From: Humibacter sp049446075
GTDB taxonomy: Bacteria > Actinomycetota > Actinomycetes > Actinomycetales > Microbacteriaceae
Length of the DNA: 64,000 nt
Assembly (NCBI RefSeq): GCF_049446075.1
Contig: NZ_JBMSEB010000001.1
Coordinates: forward strand, 2,480,001 to 2,544,000
Direction: 5' to 3'
Under the pieces are notes generated by a model. The model did no database searches. It worked only from the letters and a program-made list of their open reading frames with translations, and was not told where the DNA came from. Made by a program: the position numbers and the translations under genes. This document shows positions 7,680 through 16,098 of this stretch, one piece after another. How positions within the stretch are numbered: position 1 is the first letter of the stretch; every line of letters starts with the position of its first letter.

Positions 7680-8591
7680 ATGACGGCCATCGACTCCACC
7701 GACGCACGCGTGCGCGAACAAGCGCGCGACAAGGCATCCGATTCCGCCACGGAGACGGATGCGCCGCAGCGCCGTGTGCCGTCCCACCGTACCTACCTGA
7801 TGTGCCGGCCGGAGCATTTCACGGTGAGCTACCGAATCAACCCATGGATGCACCCGCAGGAGCCCACCGACACCCGTAACGCGCTCGAGCAGTGGACGAC
7901 GCTGTATGAGACGTTCCTGCGCCTCGGACACGACGTGCACCTCATCGACCCGATCCCTGGGCTTCCGGACATGGTGTACACCGCCAACGGCGGTTTCCTC
8001 ATCGACGGCATCGCTTACGGCGCCCTCTTCACCTACCCCCAGCGTGCGCCAGAGGGTCCAGCATTCATGGAGTGGTTCGCGGAGAACGGATTCCGCGTCG
8101 TCGAGCCCGAGAACGTGAACGAGGGCGAGGGCGACATTCTGCTCGTGGGCACGCGCATCCTCGCTGGAACAGGTTTCCGCAGCAGCGTCGAGAGCCACAA
8201 GGAGCTGGCCGAGGTGTTCGGCCGCGAGGTCGTCACGCTCAAGCTCGTCGACCCGCGCTTCTACCACCTCGACACGGCGATCTCCGTGCTCGATCCCCTG
8301 AAAGACGACGAGCACGCCAACATCGCGTACGTGCCCGCCGCGTTCGACGAGCCGAGCCGCCGCAGGCTCGAGGAGCTGTATCCGAACGCGATCATCGTGA
8401 GCGAGGAGGACGCGGGCATCCTCGGCCTCAACTCCATCTCCGACGGCTACAACGTGGTGATCGCCAAGCGCGCCGTGGGCTTCGAGAAGCAGCTGCGTGA
8501 GCGCGGCTACAACCCGATCGGGGTCGACCTGTCCGAGCTTCTGCGAGGGGGAGGTGGCGTGAAATGCTGCACCCTGGAACTGCGCCGCTGA
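7680..8591 (+). CDS. ddaH: Dimethylargininase / guanidine-modifying hydrolase
   Basis: A 303-residue member of the amidinotransferase fold family. Family members hydrolyse the guanidine carbon of arginine or methylarginine; dimethylargininase yields citrulline and dimethylamine. The catalytic His196 is in FYHLDTA and the nucleophilic Cys is 296 or 297 in the C-terminal KCCTLEL. ATG 7680 is chosen because GGAAAG precedes it; an upstream in-frame extension to 7590 would overlap the regulator promoter. It overlaps rocD by 28 bases. Because the next enzyme uses ornithine, a true arginine dihydrolase activity is also possible. Confidence 0.8.
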   Translation: MTAIDSTDARVREQARDKASDSATETDAPQRRVPSHRTYLMCRPEHFTVSYRINPWMHPQEPTDTRNALEQWTTLYETFLRLGHDVHLIDPIPGLPDMVYTANGGFLIDGIAYGALFTYPQRAPEGPAFMEWFAENGFRVVEPENVNEGEGDILLVGTRILAGTGFRSSVESHKELAEVFGREVVTLKLVDPRFYHLDTAISVLDPLKDDEHANIAYVPAAFDEPSRRRLEELYPNAIIVSEEDAGILGLNSISDGYNVVIAKRAVGFEKQLRERGYNPIGVDLSELLRGGGGVKCCTLELRR

Positions 8592-9847
8592 GCGAACACC
8601 GCGGGCTGAGCGGCGACCGTCTGTCGAAGCCCGGCGAACCGGGCGACGCCTCGGCAGAGTTGCTGCGCCTCGAAGACGATCACGCCGCTCACAACTACTC
8701 ACCGCTGCCTGTCGTGATCGCATCGGGTGATGGCGCGTGGGTGACCGACGTGGACGGCAACAGGTACCTCGACTGCCTTGCCGCCTATTCGGCCGTCAAC
8801 TTCGGGCATTCCAACCCCGTGCTCGTCGCGGCCGCCAAAGCGCAGCTGGACCGCATCACGCTGACGAGTCGGGCGTTCCACCACGACCTCCTCGGTCCGT
8901 TCGTCACCGAGCTCGCGGCGCTCGCCGGAAAAGACCTGGTGCTTCCCATGAACACGGGCGCCGAAGCCGTGGAGACCGGCATCAAGGTCGCCCGCGCCTG
9001 GGGATACCGCGTGAAGGGCGTCGCCGCGGATGCCGCGAACATCATCGTCTTCGACGGCAACTTCCACGGGCGCACCACGACCATCGTCGGGTTCAGCGAC
9101 GACCCGGATGCCCGCAACGACTTCGGTCCGTACACTCCCGGCTTCCGCTCGGTGCCGTACGGCGACGTGGCCGCCGTGGCCGCGGCCGTCGACCAGAACA
9201 CCGTGGCGGTGCTCGTCGAGCCCATCCAGGGCGAGGCGGGAGTGATCGTGCCGCCCGACGACTTCCTGCCGGAACTGCGTCGCATCTGCACCGAGAACCG
9301 CGTGCTCCTCGTCGCAGACGAGGTGCAGTCGGGACTGGGCCGCGTCGGCGAGACGTTCGCCTGTGCGCTCTGGGGCGTTACGCCCGACGTCTACCTGCTC
9401 GGCAAGGCGCTGGGCGGCGGCATCCTTCCCGTCTCAGCAGTGGTGGCGAACCGCGACGTGCTCGGTGTCATCCGCCCCGGCGAGCACGGCTCGACATTCG
9501 GCGGCAACCCGTTGGCGTGCGCAGTGGGCATCCAGGTTGTCAGGATGCTCGCAACAGGCGAGCCGCAGCGTCGCGCCCGCGAGCTGGGCGAGCACCTGCG
9601 CACCAGGCTGGCGGCGCTCATCGGGCATGGGGTCACCGCCGTGCGCGGGGCGGGACTCTGGGCGGGCGTCGACGTGGACCCGGCCGTGGGATCCGGGCGC
9701 GAGCTCGCGGAGAGGATGCTTCGGCGCGGCATCCTGGTGAAGGACACGCACGGAGCGACCATCCGTTTCGCGCCGCCGATCGTCGTCGAGCGGGCCGACC
9801 TGGACTGGGCCGTCGACGAGTTCGAGGCTGCGCTCGCCGCTCGCTGA
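8564..9847 (+). CDS. rocD: Ornithine aminotransferase
   Basis: A 427-residue class-III PLP aminotransferase that converts ornithine and 2-oxoglutarate to glutamate semialdehyde and glutamate. PLP-lysine is Lys281 in LLGKALGGG; other family signatures are MNTGAEAVETG, FHGRT, EPIQGEAGV and ADEVQSGLGR. The start ATG lies within the end of ddaH and is preceded by GGGGGAGG, so the two are translationally coupled. The product cyclises to P5C, the substrate of the PutA domain at the left edge. Confidence 0.92.
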   Translation: MLHPGTAPLSEHRGLSGDRLSKPGEPGDASAELLRLEDDHAAHNYSPLPVVIASGDGAWVTDVDGNRYLDCLAAYSAVNFGHSNPVLVAAAKAQLDRITLTSRAFHHDLLGPFVTELAALAGKDLVLPMNTGAEAVETGIKVARAWGYRVKGVAADAANIIVFDGNFHGRTTTIVGFSDDPDARNDFGPYTPGFRSVPYGDVAAVAAAVDQNTVAVLVEPIQGEAGVIVPPDDFLPELRRICTENRVLLVADEVQSGLGRVGETFACALWGVTPDVYLLGKALGGGILPVSAVVANRDVLGVIRPGEHGSTFGGNPLACAVGIQVVRMLATGEPQRRARELGEHLRTRLAALIGHGVTAVRGAGLWAGVDVDPAVGSGRELAERMLRRGILVKDTHGATIRFAPPIVVERADLDWAVDEFEAALAAR

Positions 9848-9950
9848 ACCCACCGCGGGTTGAGTAGGGTCGCGTATCGAACCGCACCGGTGGGACGCCG
9901 GGTTTCGATACGCCCGCCCCATGGCGGGCTACTCAACCCGCGGTGGTGTC
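9848..9950. repeat. Dispersed repeat copy 2, with 17-bp perfect inverted ends
   Basis: CACCGCGGGTTGAGTAG (9851-9867) is exactly complementary to CTACTCAACCCGCGGTG (9929-9945). Between them are GCGTATCGAAC and GTTTCGATACGC, making a head-to-head pair of the repeat seen at 1831. It lies between convergent rocD and the AlkZ-like gene and may serve as a terminator for both. Confidence 0.85.
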
Positions 9951-9957
9951 CGACGGG

Positions 9958-11037
9958 TCAGAACTCGGCGACGTGCACGCCAAGCCATTCGCCCAGGTCG
10001 GCGATCTCGGCGCGCACCATCTCGTCCTCCTCAGGCTCGAAGGGGATGAGCTCGTGCACGGCGTTCACGCGCAGCACCTCGTTCTCCCGGTCGACCTCGG
10101 CGTCGAGCAGCCCCATGAACATGTCGCCGAGCAGGATCGGATGCGCGAAGAATCCGTACTTGCGCTGCGACTTCGGCTTGAACTGCTCGAGCACATAGTC
10201 GAAGTCGAAGATGTCGCGCAGGCGCGGCCGGTCGAACAGCATGCCGTCGTATGGGTTGAGGATGGCCACGCGTCCGTCGACCTCATCATCGAGCGATGCG
10301 AGCGCCTGTGGGTCGACCCGCCACGTCGTGCGCATGCCCTCGATCGTGGCGGGTTCGCCTGCCTCGCCGACGGGAGTCCACGGTGACTTCTGCTTCGCGA
10401 TGCCTGCTGCCTGCAGGCGGCGTTCAGCGAGCATCCGTGCTGCTTCCTCATCGGTGTACTCCGGCAGGTTCTGCGGGTATACGCGCTCGGCGAGGTCCCA
10501 GATGCGATGACGGCCTCGCCTGCCGACGATGGCCACCTCGCCCTGGCGTGCGAGGAAGTCGAGCATGTGCGGTACCTGGTTCGGTCCGAACCAGCCGCCG
10601 TCGTTGTCGCGCGCGACCTCGGCCGTGTCGGGGATCTCGCTCGCCATGAGGGGACCCTCCGCGCGAAGGCGGGCGAGAACATCCGCTCGGAACTTCGCAT
10701 TGGCCTCCAGCCACTGCCTGCTGCTCTCCCGGCGGGGAAAGTGCCGCATCTCCGGCAACATCGCGGGTAGCAGGCTCGTCGCGTGGAAGCTGCCGTCGAA
10801 CTCGAAGAGCGCCCGGTCCATCTCCACGGCTTTGGTGAGCTGCGCGGACTCGTACGACCATCCGATGCGCGACCACAGCACCGTGTGCTGGCACGGCGCG
10901 ATGGTCGCCGTCGGATCGATCTTAATCGAGCCCAGCTGCTCGGCGACCTCGACGACGTCGCCGGGTCGTTGCGCGTCGAGCAGCTGAGCGCGCACGGCGA
11001 TGCGCCGAGCCTCGTCGCGAGTGAGCCGGTGGGTCAC
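9958..11037 (-). CDS. Winged-helix DNA-binding protein of the AlkZ/YcaQ (HTH_42) family
   Basis: A 359-residue protein resembling the YcaQ/AlkZ DNA glycosylases, which unhook interstrand crosslinks and remove alkylated bases. It matches that family in length and in several blocks (RAQLLDAQRP at the N-terminus, IDPTATIAPCQHTVLWSR, HATSLLP, GWFGPN, WTPVGEAG, ILNPYDGMLFDR, GDMFMGLLDAEVD). I could not confirm the QxD/Q catalytic motif of E. coli YcaQ by eye, so activity is inferred. The start is GTG 11037, seven bases after a TACGCT box; longer frames upstream run into the GH3 gene. Confidence 0.72.
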   Translation of the reverse strand: MTHRLTRDEARRIAVRAQLLDAQRPGDVVEVAEQLGSIKIDPTATIAPCQHTVLWSRIGWSYESAQLTKAVEMDRALFEFDGSFHATSLLPAMLPEMRHFPRRESSRQWLEANAKFRADVLARLRAEGPLMASEIPDTAEVARDNDGGWFGPNQVPHMLDFLARQGEVAIVGRRGRHRIWDLAERVYPQNLPEYTDEEAARMLAERRLQAAGIAKQKSPWTPVGEAGEPATIEGMRTTWRVDPQALASLDDEVDGRVAILNPYDGMLFDRPRLRDIFDFDYVLEQFKPKSQRKYGFFAHPILLGDMFMGLLDAEVDRENEVLRVNAVHELIPFEPEEDEMVRAEIADLGEWLGVHVAEF

Positions 11038-11044
11038 CCTTCCG

Positions 11045-11050
11045 AGCGTA
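11045..11050 (-). promoter_or_regulatory. -10 box of the AlkZ-like gene, leaderless type
   Basis: On the minus strand TACGCT is followed by CGGAAGG and then the GTG start codon. The spacing fits a leaderless transcript, although GGAAGG next to the GTG could also be a poorly spaced ribosome site. Confidence 0.45.
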
Positions 11051-11102
11051 GCCGTGAGGAGTGACGGTCCCGCGCTGACCCATTCTCGCTCGGGGAGCGG
11101 GA

Positions 11103-11162
11103 GGCAAGGAGCAGGTGGGCAAGGAGCAGGAGGGCAGGGAGCCCGCGGGCAGGAGAGAATGG
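11103..11162 (+). repeat. Four 15-bp tandem repeats carrying ribosome-site cores before the GH3 gene
   Basis: Units are GGCAAGGAGCAGGTG, GGCAAGGAGCAGGAG, GGCAGGGAGCCCGCG and GGCAGGAGAGAATGG at 11103, 11118, 11133 and 11148. Three of the four hold an AGGAG core. The last unit provides the Shine-Dalgarno sequence and the ATG at 11159. Confidence 0.85.
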
Positions 11163-13441
11163 ATGCCATGGCCAACGACGTCGACGCCCTGCTGTCCCAG
11201 CTCACTCTCGAAGAGAAGGCGTCGCTCGTCACGGGCGACGGCTTCTGGCACACGAGGGCGATCGAGCGGCTGGGCATACCGGCCATCACGCTGAGCGACG
11301 GACCGCACGGCGTTCGTCGCCAGCCGCCTGAGCAGGAGAACGGCATAGGCGGCAGCTACCCCGCCACCTGCTTTCCGCCGGCGGTCGGGCTCGGATCCAC
11401 CTGGGACGCCGACCTCATCGAGCGCGTGGGCGAAGCCCTCGGCGAAGAGTCGAAGGCTCTCGATGTGCAGGTGCTGCTCGGTCCCGGCATCAACATCAAG
11501 CGCTCGCCCCTGTGCGGACGCAACTTCGAGTACTTCTCCGAAGACCCGCTCATCGCCGGGGCCCTCGGGAGCGCGCTCATTCGCGGCATCCAGAAGACGG
11601 GCGTCGGCACATCCCTCAAGCACTACGCGGCCAACAGCCAGGAGACCGACCGGTTCCGGGTGAGCGCCGACATGGACGAGCGCACCGCCCGCGAGATCTA
11701 CCTGGCCGGCTTCGAGCGGGCGGTGAAGGATGCGGCGCCCGCCACTCTCATGGCCGCTTACAACAAGGTCAACGGCGTCTACGCGACCGAGAGCCACTGG
11801 CTGCTCACCGAGGTGCTGCGCGACGAGTGGGGCTTCGACGGCGTCGTCGTCTCGGACTGGGGCGCGGTGAACGACAGGGATGCGGCAGTCGCAGCCGGCC
11901 TCGACCTCGAGATGCCGGAGTCGGAGGCGGGCCCGGAGGCGATCGTGGCCGCGGTGCGATCCGGATCGCTCGACGAGGCATCCCTCGATGCCGCGGTGCG
12001 GAACGTGCTGAAGCTCGTGTTCGATCACGCGCACTTGAAGACGGATGCCGGCCGCCGCCTGTCCGTGCCCGACGAGCTCGTCGCTTCGCACCACGCGCTC
12101 GCGCGGGAGGCGGCATCCAGGGCGGCTGTGCTGCTGAAGAACGAGGGAGGCGTGCTGCCCCTGTCCTCGGATGGCTCCATCGCCGTGATCGGAGAGTTCG
12201 CGCGCAATCCGCGATACCAGGGCGCAGGAAGCTCTCAGATCGAGCCCACGAGGCTCGACGACGCGCTCACCGAGATCCGCCGGATCGCCGGCTCCGACGT
12301 GCCGTTCGCACCGGGTTTCACGCTTGACGGAAGCGGCGACGCGGCCGGGCTCGCGCGCGAGGCAGCCGCGGTGGCATCCGGTTCCGAGGTGGTCGTCGTG
12401 TTCCTCGGCCTTCCCTCTGTTGCCGAGTCTGAGGGCTATGACCGCGAGAACATCGAGCTGCCTGCTGACCAGATCGCACTGCTCGCTGCGGTGGTACAGG
12501 CCAACCCGAACGTGGTGGTCGTGCTGTCGAACGGCTCGGCGGTGCGGGTCTCGGACTGGGAGGCGGGAGCCCGAGCCATTCTCGAGGGATGGCTGCTCGG
12601 GCAGGCCGGCGGGGGCGCGATCGCAGACATCCTGTTCGGCGTGACCAACCCGTCCGGCCGGCTCACCGAGACCATCCCCGAGAAGCTCGAAGACAACTCG
12701 GCGTTCCTCGACTACCCGGCCCACGATGGCCATCTCGAGTACGGCGACGGCGTCTTCGTCGGCTACCGCTGGTACGACGCACGGCAGCTGCCCGTCAGCT
12801 ATCCGTTCGGGCACGGCCTGTCGTACACGAGCTTCGAGTACTCGGGCCTGTCGATGAGTGTCGAGGGGACGGATGCAGACCTGGCGGTCCACGTGTCCGT
12901 CACCGTGACGAACACGGGAGCGGTGGCCGGCCGTGAAGTCGTGCAGCTGTACGTCGCAGCCCCGAGCGCCCACGTGCGTCGGCCGCTCAACGAGCTGCGC
13001 GGCTTCCAGGTGGTGCCGCTGGAGCCGGGTGAGAGCCGCGAGGTCTCCTTCACGCTCGGATACCGCGACTTCGCCTACTTCCACCCGACGCTGAAGCGGT
13101 GGTACGTGGAGAACGGGTCGGTCGGGATCCTGGTCGGGGCGAGCTCGAGGGACATCCGCGAGCAGGGCAGCGTCGAGCTGCAGCTCAGCGAGCCCGTGGT
13201 GCCGCTCGACCGGCAGTCGTCGCTCGCGGAGTGGATGAGGCATCCTGGCGGCCAGCAGGTGCTCGCTGGGTTGCTGCAGCAGGCGGCGGCCCAGAACCCA
13301 GAGGCGACCGCGATGTTCCAGAACGAGGAACTCGTCGCGATGATGGGCTCGATGCCTCTGCGTCGCATCGGCCGCTTCCCCGGCGTGGGGCTCAACGACG
13401 ACACCATCGACGCCCTGATCGCCCAGGCGAACGCGGGCTGA
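11159..13441 (+). CDS. bglX: Glycoside hydrolase family 3 beta-glucosidase
   Basis: A 760-residue GH3 enzyme, cytoplasmic because no signal peptide is present. It hydrolyses terminal beta-linked glucose or related sugars. The order is the GH3 N-terminal barrel with nucleophile Asp233 in VVSDWGAVND and the KHYAANSQET motif, the GH3 C-terminal alpha/beta domain (from about residue 310), a fibronectin-III-like domain (about 590-660) and a helical tail. ATG 11159 is taken from AGGAGA just upstream; ATG 11168 (MANDVD) is an alternative. Sugar specificity cannot be read from the sequence. Confidence 0.88.
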   Translation: MDAMANDVDALLSQLTLEEKASLVTGDGFWHTRAIERLGIPAITLSDGPHGVRRQPPEQENGIGGSYPATCFPPAVGLGSTWDADLIERVGEALGEESKALDVQVLLGPGINIKRSPLCGRNFEYFSEDPLIAGALGSALIRGIQKTGVGTSLKHYAANSQETDRFRVSADMDERTAREIYLAGFERAVKDAAPATLMAAYNKVNGVYATESHWLLTEVLRDEWGFDGVVVSDWGAVNDRDAAVAAGLDLEMPESEAGPEAIVAAVRSGSLDEASLDAAVRNVLKLVFDHAHLKTDAGRRLSVPDELVASHHALAREAASRAAVLLKNEGGVLPLSSDGSIAVIGEFARNPRYQGAGSSQIEPTRLDDALTEIRRIAGSDVPFAPGFTLDGSGDAAGLAREAAAVASGSEVVVVFLGLPSVAESEGYDRENIELPADQIALLAAVVQANPNVVVVLSNGSAVRVSDWEAGARAILEGWLLGQAGGGAIADILFGVTNPSGRLTETIPEKLEDNSAFLDYPAHDGHLEYGDGVFVGYRWYDARQLPVSYPFGHGLSYTSFEYSGLSMSVEGTDADLAVHVSVTVTNTGAVAGREVVQLYVAAPSAHVRRPLNELRGFQVVPLEPGESREVSFTLGYRDFAYFHPTLKRWYVENGSVGILVGASSRDIREQGSVELQLSEPVVPLDRQSSLAEWMRHPGGQQVLAGLLQQAAAQNPEATAMFQNEELVAMMGSMPLRRIGRFPGVGLNDDTIDALIAQANAG

Positions 13442-13460
13442 GCCCGCGGTTCGCATCTCA

Positions 13461-13508
13461 ACTGCAGAAATGGCGCCAAGGCAAACGCCTTGGCGCCATT
13501 TCTGCAGT
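13461..13508. terminator. 22-bp perfect inverted repeat between convergent genes
   Basis: Arms 13461-13482 and 13487-13508 are fully complementary, with loop AAAC. Within the hairpin ATGGCGCCAAGGC pairs with GCCTTGGCGCCAT. It lies between the GH3 gene and the convergent DUF559 gene and would terminate both. A sister hairpin lies at 14508. Confidence 0.75.
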
Positions 13509-13524
13509 CCAAACCGGCAGCGCG

Positions 13525-14466
13525 TCAGGATGCGGCGGTGGCAGCACTGCGGATCGCGCGTACCAGCGCGGCCGGCGCATTGAGCTCGTCGTCCGTCACC
13601 CGGAAGACGCGCCAGCCGGCCTCCTCGAGCAACCTGACGCGGCGCAGGTCCTCGCGCCAGCGACGTTTGCTCGAGCGGTGCTCGTCACCCTCGTATTCGA
13701 TGGCGATCTTCAACGCGGGGTAGGAAAGATCCGGGTGGAGCACCACCCCGCCGGCGACGGCCACGGGATGCGCGACGACCGGCTCGGGCAGGCCGTGCTC
13801 GACGAGCAGGAGCCGCAGCAGCGATTCCCTGCGTGAATCGACCGGAGCGCGGAGCCGGGGCAGCGCCCAGCGGATGCCCGCGGCGCCTGGCGTGCGGCCG
13901 TAGCGGGATGCGGCATCCGCAAGGTCCGCGGGAGTGCACAAGGGTGTGGTGCGGATCTCCGACCTGATCCGTTGGCCCGAGATGAGGAAGTCGCCGGCGG
14001 CGACGAGATCCTCCCTGGAGAGCATCGAGGACAGGTGGCACCACGTGTCGGCGGCCGTCGTCACCGGCATGCGATTGCGGTGGCGCACCGCCAGCGGCCG
14101 GAACTCGTGCCCGACGACGCCCCTGGTGCGGGGTTTGCTGCCTTTCGTCGTGCCGACGTGGACATCCAGCGACTGCTCGAGTTCGAGCGGAAGCGGTATG
14201 CCCCACAACAGTGCGGCGGTCGTGTGGCAGTAGAACTGGCCGGGTCTCAGACGCGGCGCGTACGCCCGCGCGAGGGCGATCGGGTCATCGAGCGCCACGT
14301 CCACGCTTCGGATGCCGTGGAACGGTGCGTCGACATCGCCGGCTCGCAGGCGCCCGCGGCCGAGTCCGTTCGGGCCGGGTCCGGCGGCGCGGAACGACGA
14401 CCCTCGCAGTTCCGGCGGCAGCGGGATGCGCGTGGGATGCCAGGAGTGTGCTCGATGCGAGCCCAC
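13525..14466 (-). CDS. DUF559 / Vsr-like endonuclease-domain protein
   Basis: A 313-residue protein. The last 100 residues look like the DUF559 (Vsr/MutH-like, PD-(D/E)xK) domain: HPDLSYPALKIAIEYEGDEH, then WREDLRRVRLLEEAGWRVF. The N-terminal part, with YCHTTAALLWGIPLP, is often seen in similar actinobacterial proteins and vaguely resembles AbiEi-type antitoxins. The biological role is not established. The start is GTG 14466 with GGAGGGT before it. Unusually, the gene is bracketed by two near-identical perfect hairpins (13461-13508 and 14508-14557). Confidence 0.7.
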   Translation of the reverse strand: MGSHRAHSWHPTRIPLPPELRGSSFRAAGPGPNGLGRGRLRAGDVDAPFHGIRSVDVALDDPIALARAYAPRLRPGQFYCHTTAALLWGIPLPLELEQSLDVHVGTTKGSKPRTRGVVGHEFRPLAVRHRNRMPVTTAADTWCHLSSMLSREDLVAAGDFLISGQRIRSEIRTTPLCTPADLADAASRYGRTPGAAGIRWALPRLRAPVDSRRESLLRLLLVEHGLPEPVVAHPVAVAGGVVLHPDLSYPALKIAIEYEGDEHRSSKRRWREDLRRVRLLEEAGWRVFRVTDDELNAPAALVRAIRSAATAAS

Positions 14467-14507
14467 ACCCTCCGGTTCTGTCCACAGCAGCGCTCCGCGA
14501 GCGTCTC

Positions 14508-14557
14508 AACTGCGGAAATGGTGCCAAGGCAGGCGCCTTGGCACCATTTCCGCAGTT
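14508..14557. repeat. 23-bp perfect inverted repeat, sister of the 13461 hairpin
   Basis: Arms 14508-14530 and 14535-14557 pair completely, loop AGGC. It differs from the 13461 hairpin at two stem pairs (GCAG to GCGG and GGCG to GGTG), with the matching change on the opposite arm each time. It lies upstream of both the DUF559 gene and the POT transporter gene, so it is not an obvious terminator. Confidence 0.75.
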
Positions 14558-14607
14558 CAAACTAAGGAGCGGGCGACGTGACCTGCGGCGGTATGGACGG
14601 CGAGGTT

Positions 14608-14613
14608 TAGCCT
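14608..14613 (+). promoter_or_regulatory. -10 box of the POT transporter gene, leaderless type
   Basis: TAGCCT is followed by GATGGC and the ATG at 14620. No ribosome site is visible, which fits a leaderless mRNA. Confidence 0.45.
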
Positions 14614-14619
14614 GATGGC

Positions 14620-16095
14620 ATGAGTGCGGACGCGGGGGCGTCGACCGACACGACGCGGGGTGAACACGAAAAGACCTTCCTCGGTCAGCCGAGATCGCTG
14701 GCCAACATCTTCGGGGTGGAGATGTGGGAGAGGTTCTCGTTCTACGGGATGCAGGGCATCCTGCTGCTCTACCTCTACTTCTCGGTCGCGCACGGCGGTC
14801 TGGCCATGCCCAAGCCCGAGGCGGCCGGGATCGTCGGGGCGTATGGCGGTGCGGTCTACCTCTCGACCATCATCGGCGCCTGGGTGGCCGACCGGCTGCT
14901 CGGGTCGGAGCGGGTGCTGTTCTACAGCGCCATCGTCATCATGTGCGGTCACATCGCGCTGGCGCTGCTGCCCGGCTACCTCGGCGTGGGGGTCGGTCTC
15001 ATCCTGGTCGCGGTGGGGTCCGGCGGGCTCAAAGCCAACGCCACGACGGTGGTCGGCACGCTGTACAGCGAGCACGATCCGCGCAGGGATGCCGGCTTCT
15101 CGGTCTTCTACCTCGGCATCAACCTGGGTGCGTTCTTCGGTCCACTCCTCACCGGGCTGCTGCAGTCGACCATCGGATTCCACTACGGCTTCGGACTCGC
15201 CGCGCTCGGAATGGCCATCGGACTCGTGCAGTACTCGTTCGGCCGCAAGCGCCTCCCCGACGAGGCCCGGAACGTGCCGAACCCGCTGCAGCGATCGCGG
15301 TACGTGCTGTGGCTCTGCATCGGTGCCGCGGGCATCCTCGTCATCGTCGTGCTCACGCTCGTCGGCGTCATACGGGCGACCAACCTGTCGCTCGTGGTCA
15401 TCGTCGTCACGATCGTCGCGGCCATCGGATACTTCGTGGTCATCCTCACCAGCAGGCTCACGGATGTCGAGCGCAGCCGGGTCTACGCGTTCATCCCGCT
15501 CTTCATCGCGAGCGCCGCGTTCTGGTCGTTGTACCAGCAGCAGTTCACCGTGGTCACCTTCTACTCCGACAACCGGCTCAACCGGGACCTGTTCGGCTGG
15601 GACTTCCCGATCTCGTGGGTGCAGTCCATCAACCCGGTCTTCATCATCGTTCTGAGCGGTGTGTTCGCCGCTCTGTGGACGAAGCTCGGCGAGCGGCAGC
15701 CCTCCACCCCGCTGAAATTCGCGATGGGAACGGTCATCATGGGCGTCGCGTTCCTGCTGTTCCTGCCGTTCGCCGGCGGCGGCAAGAACAGCACACCCTT
15801 GTTGGCGATGATCGGCATCCTGCTCGTGTTCACCATCGCCGAGCTGCTGCTGTCTCCGGTCGGGCTCTCGGTGTCGACCAAACTCGCGCCATCTCGGTTC
15901 CACGCGCAGATGGTGGCGTTGTTCTTCCTGTCGGTCGCCCTCGGCACGGCGCTGAGCGGACAGCTCGCCCAGTTCTACTCGCCGAAGACGGAGTGGGCGT
16001 ACTTCGGTGTGCTGGGTCTGGTCGCCATCGTGATCGGCGTGGTGCTCGGACTCATGGCGTCGTGGCTCAGACGCCTGATGCGAGGCGTGCGCTGA
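14620..16095 (+). CDS. POT/PTR2-family proton-coupled di/tripeptide transporter
   Basis: A 491-residue inner-membrane protein with about 12-14 hydrophobic segments. The family signature EMWERFSFYGMQ is in the first membrane segment. Conserved family blocks follow: GAYGGAVYLSTIIGAWVADR in the second region and FYLGINLGAFFGPLLTG in the fifth. The family imports di- and tripeptides with protons. The gene stands alone; the convergent DUF2510 gene begins only three bases after its stop. Confidence 0.9.
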   Translation: MSADAGASTDTTRGEHEKTFLGQPRSLANIFGVEMWERFSFYGMQGILLLYLYFSVAHGGLAMPKPEAAGIVGAYGGAVYLSTIIGAWVADRLLGSERVLFYSAIVIMCGHIALALLPGYLGVGVGLILVAVGSGGLKANATTVVGTLYSEHDPRRDAGFSVFYLGINLGAFFGPLLTGLLQSTIGFHYGFGLAALGMAIGLVQYSFGRKRLPDEARNVPNPLQRSRYVLWLCIGAAGILVIVVLTLVGVIRATNLSLVVIVVTIVAAIGYFVVILTSRLTDVERSRVYAFIPLFIASAAFWSLYQQQFTVVTFYSDNRLNRDLFGWDFPISWVQSINPVFIIVLSGVFAALWTKLGERQPSTPLKFAMGTVIMGVAFLLFLPFAGGGKNSTPLLAMIGILLVFTIAELLLSPVGLSVSTKLAPSRFHAQMVALFFLSVALGTALSGQLAQFYSPKTEWAYFGVLGLVAIVIGVVLGLMASWLRRLMRGVR

Positions 16096-16098
16096 CCG

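Noticed and set aside
11000..11158. N-terminal extension of the GH3 protein with GGQGA repeats
   Set aside because: It would overlap the divergent AlkZ-like start and its promoter; the repeat is better explained as ribosome-site units before ATG 11159.
10922..13456. An 844-residue minus-strand open frame opposite the GH3 gene
   Set aside because: Shadow frame; the GH3 reading has catalytic motifs and full family length.
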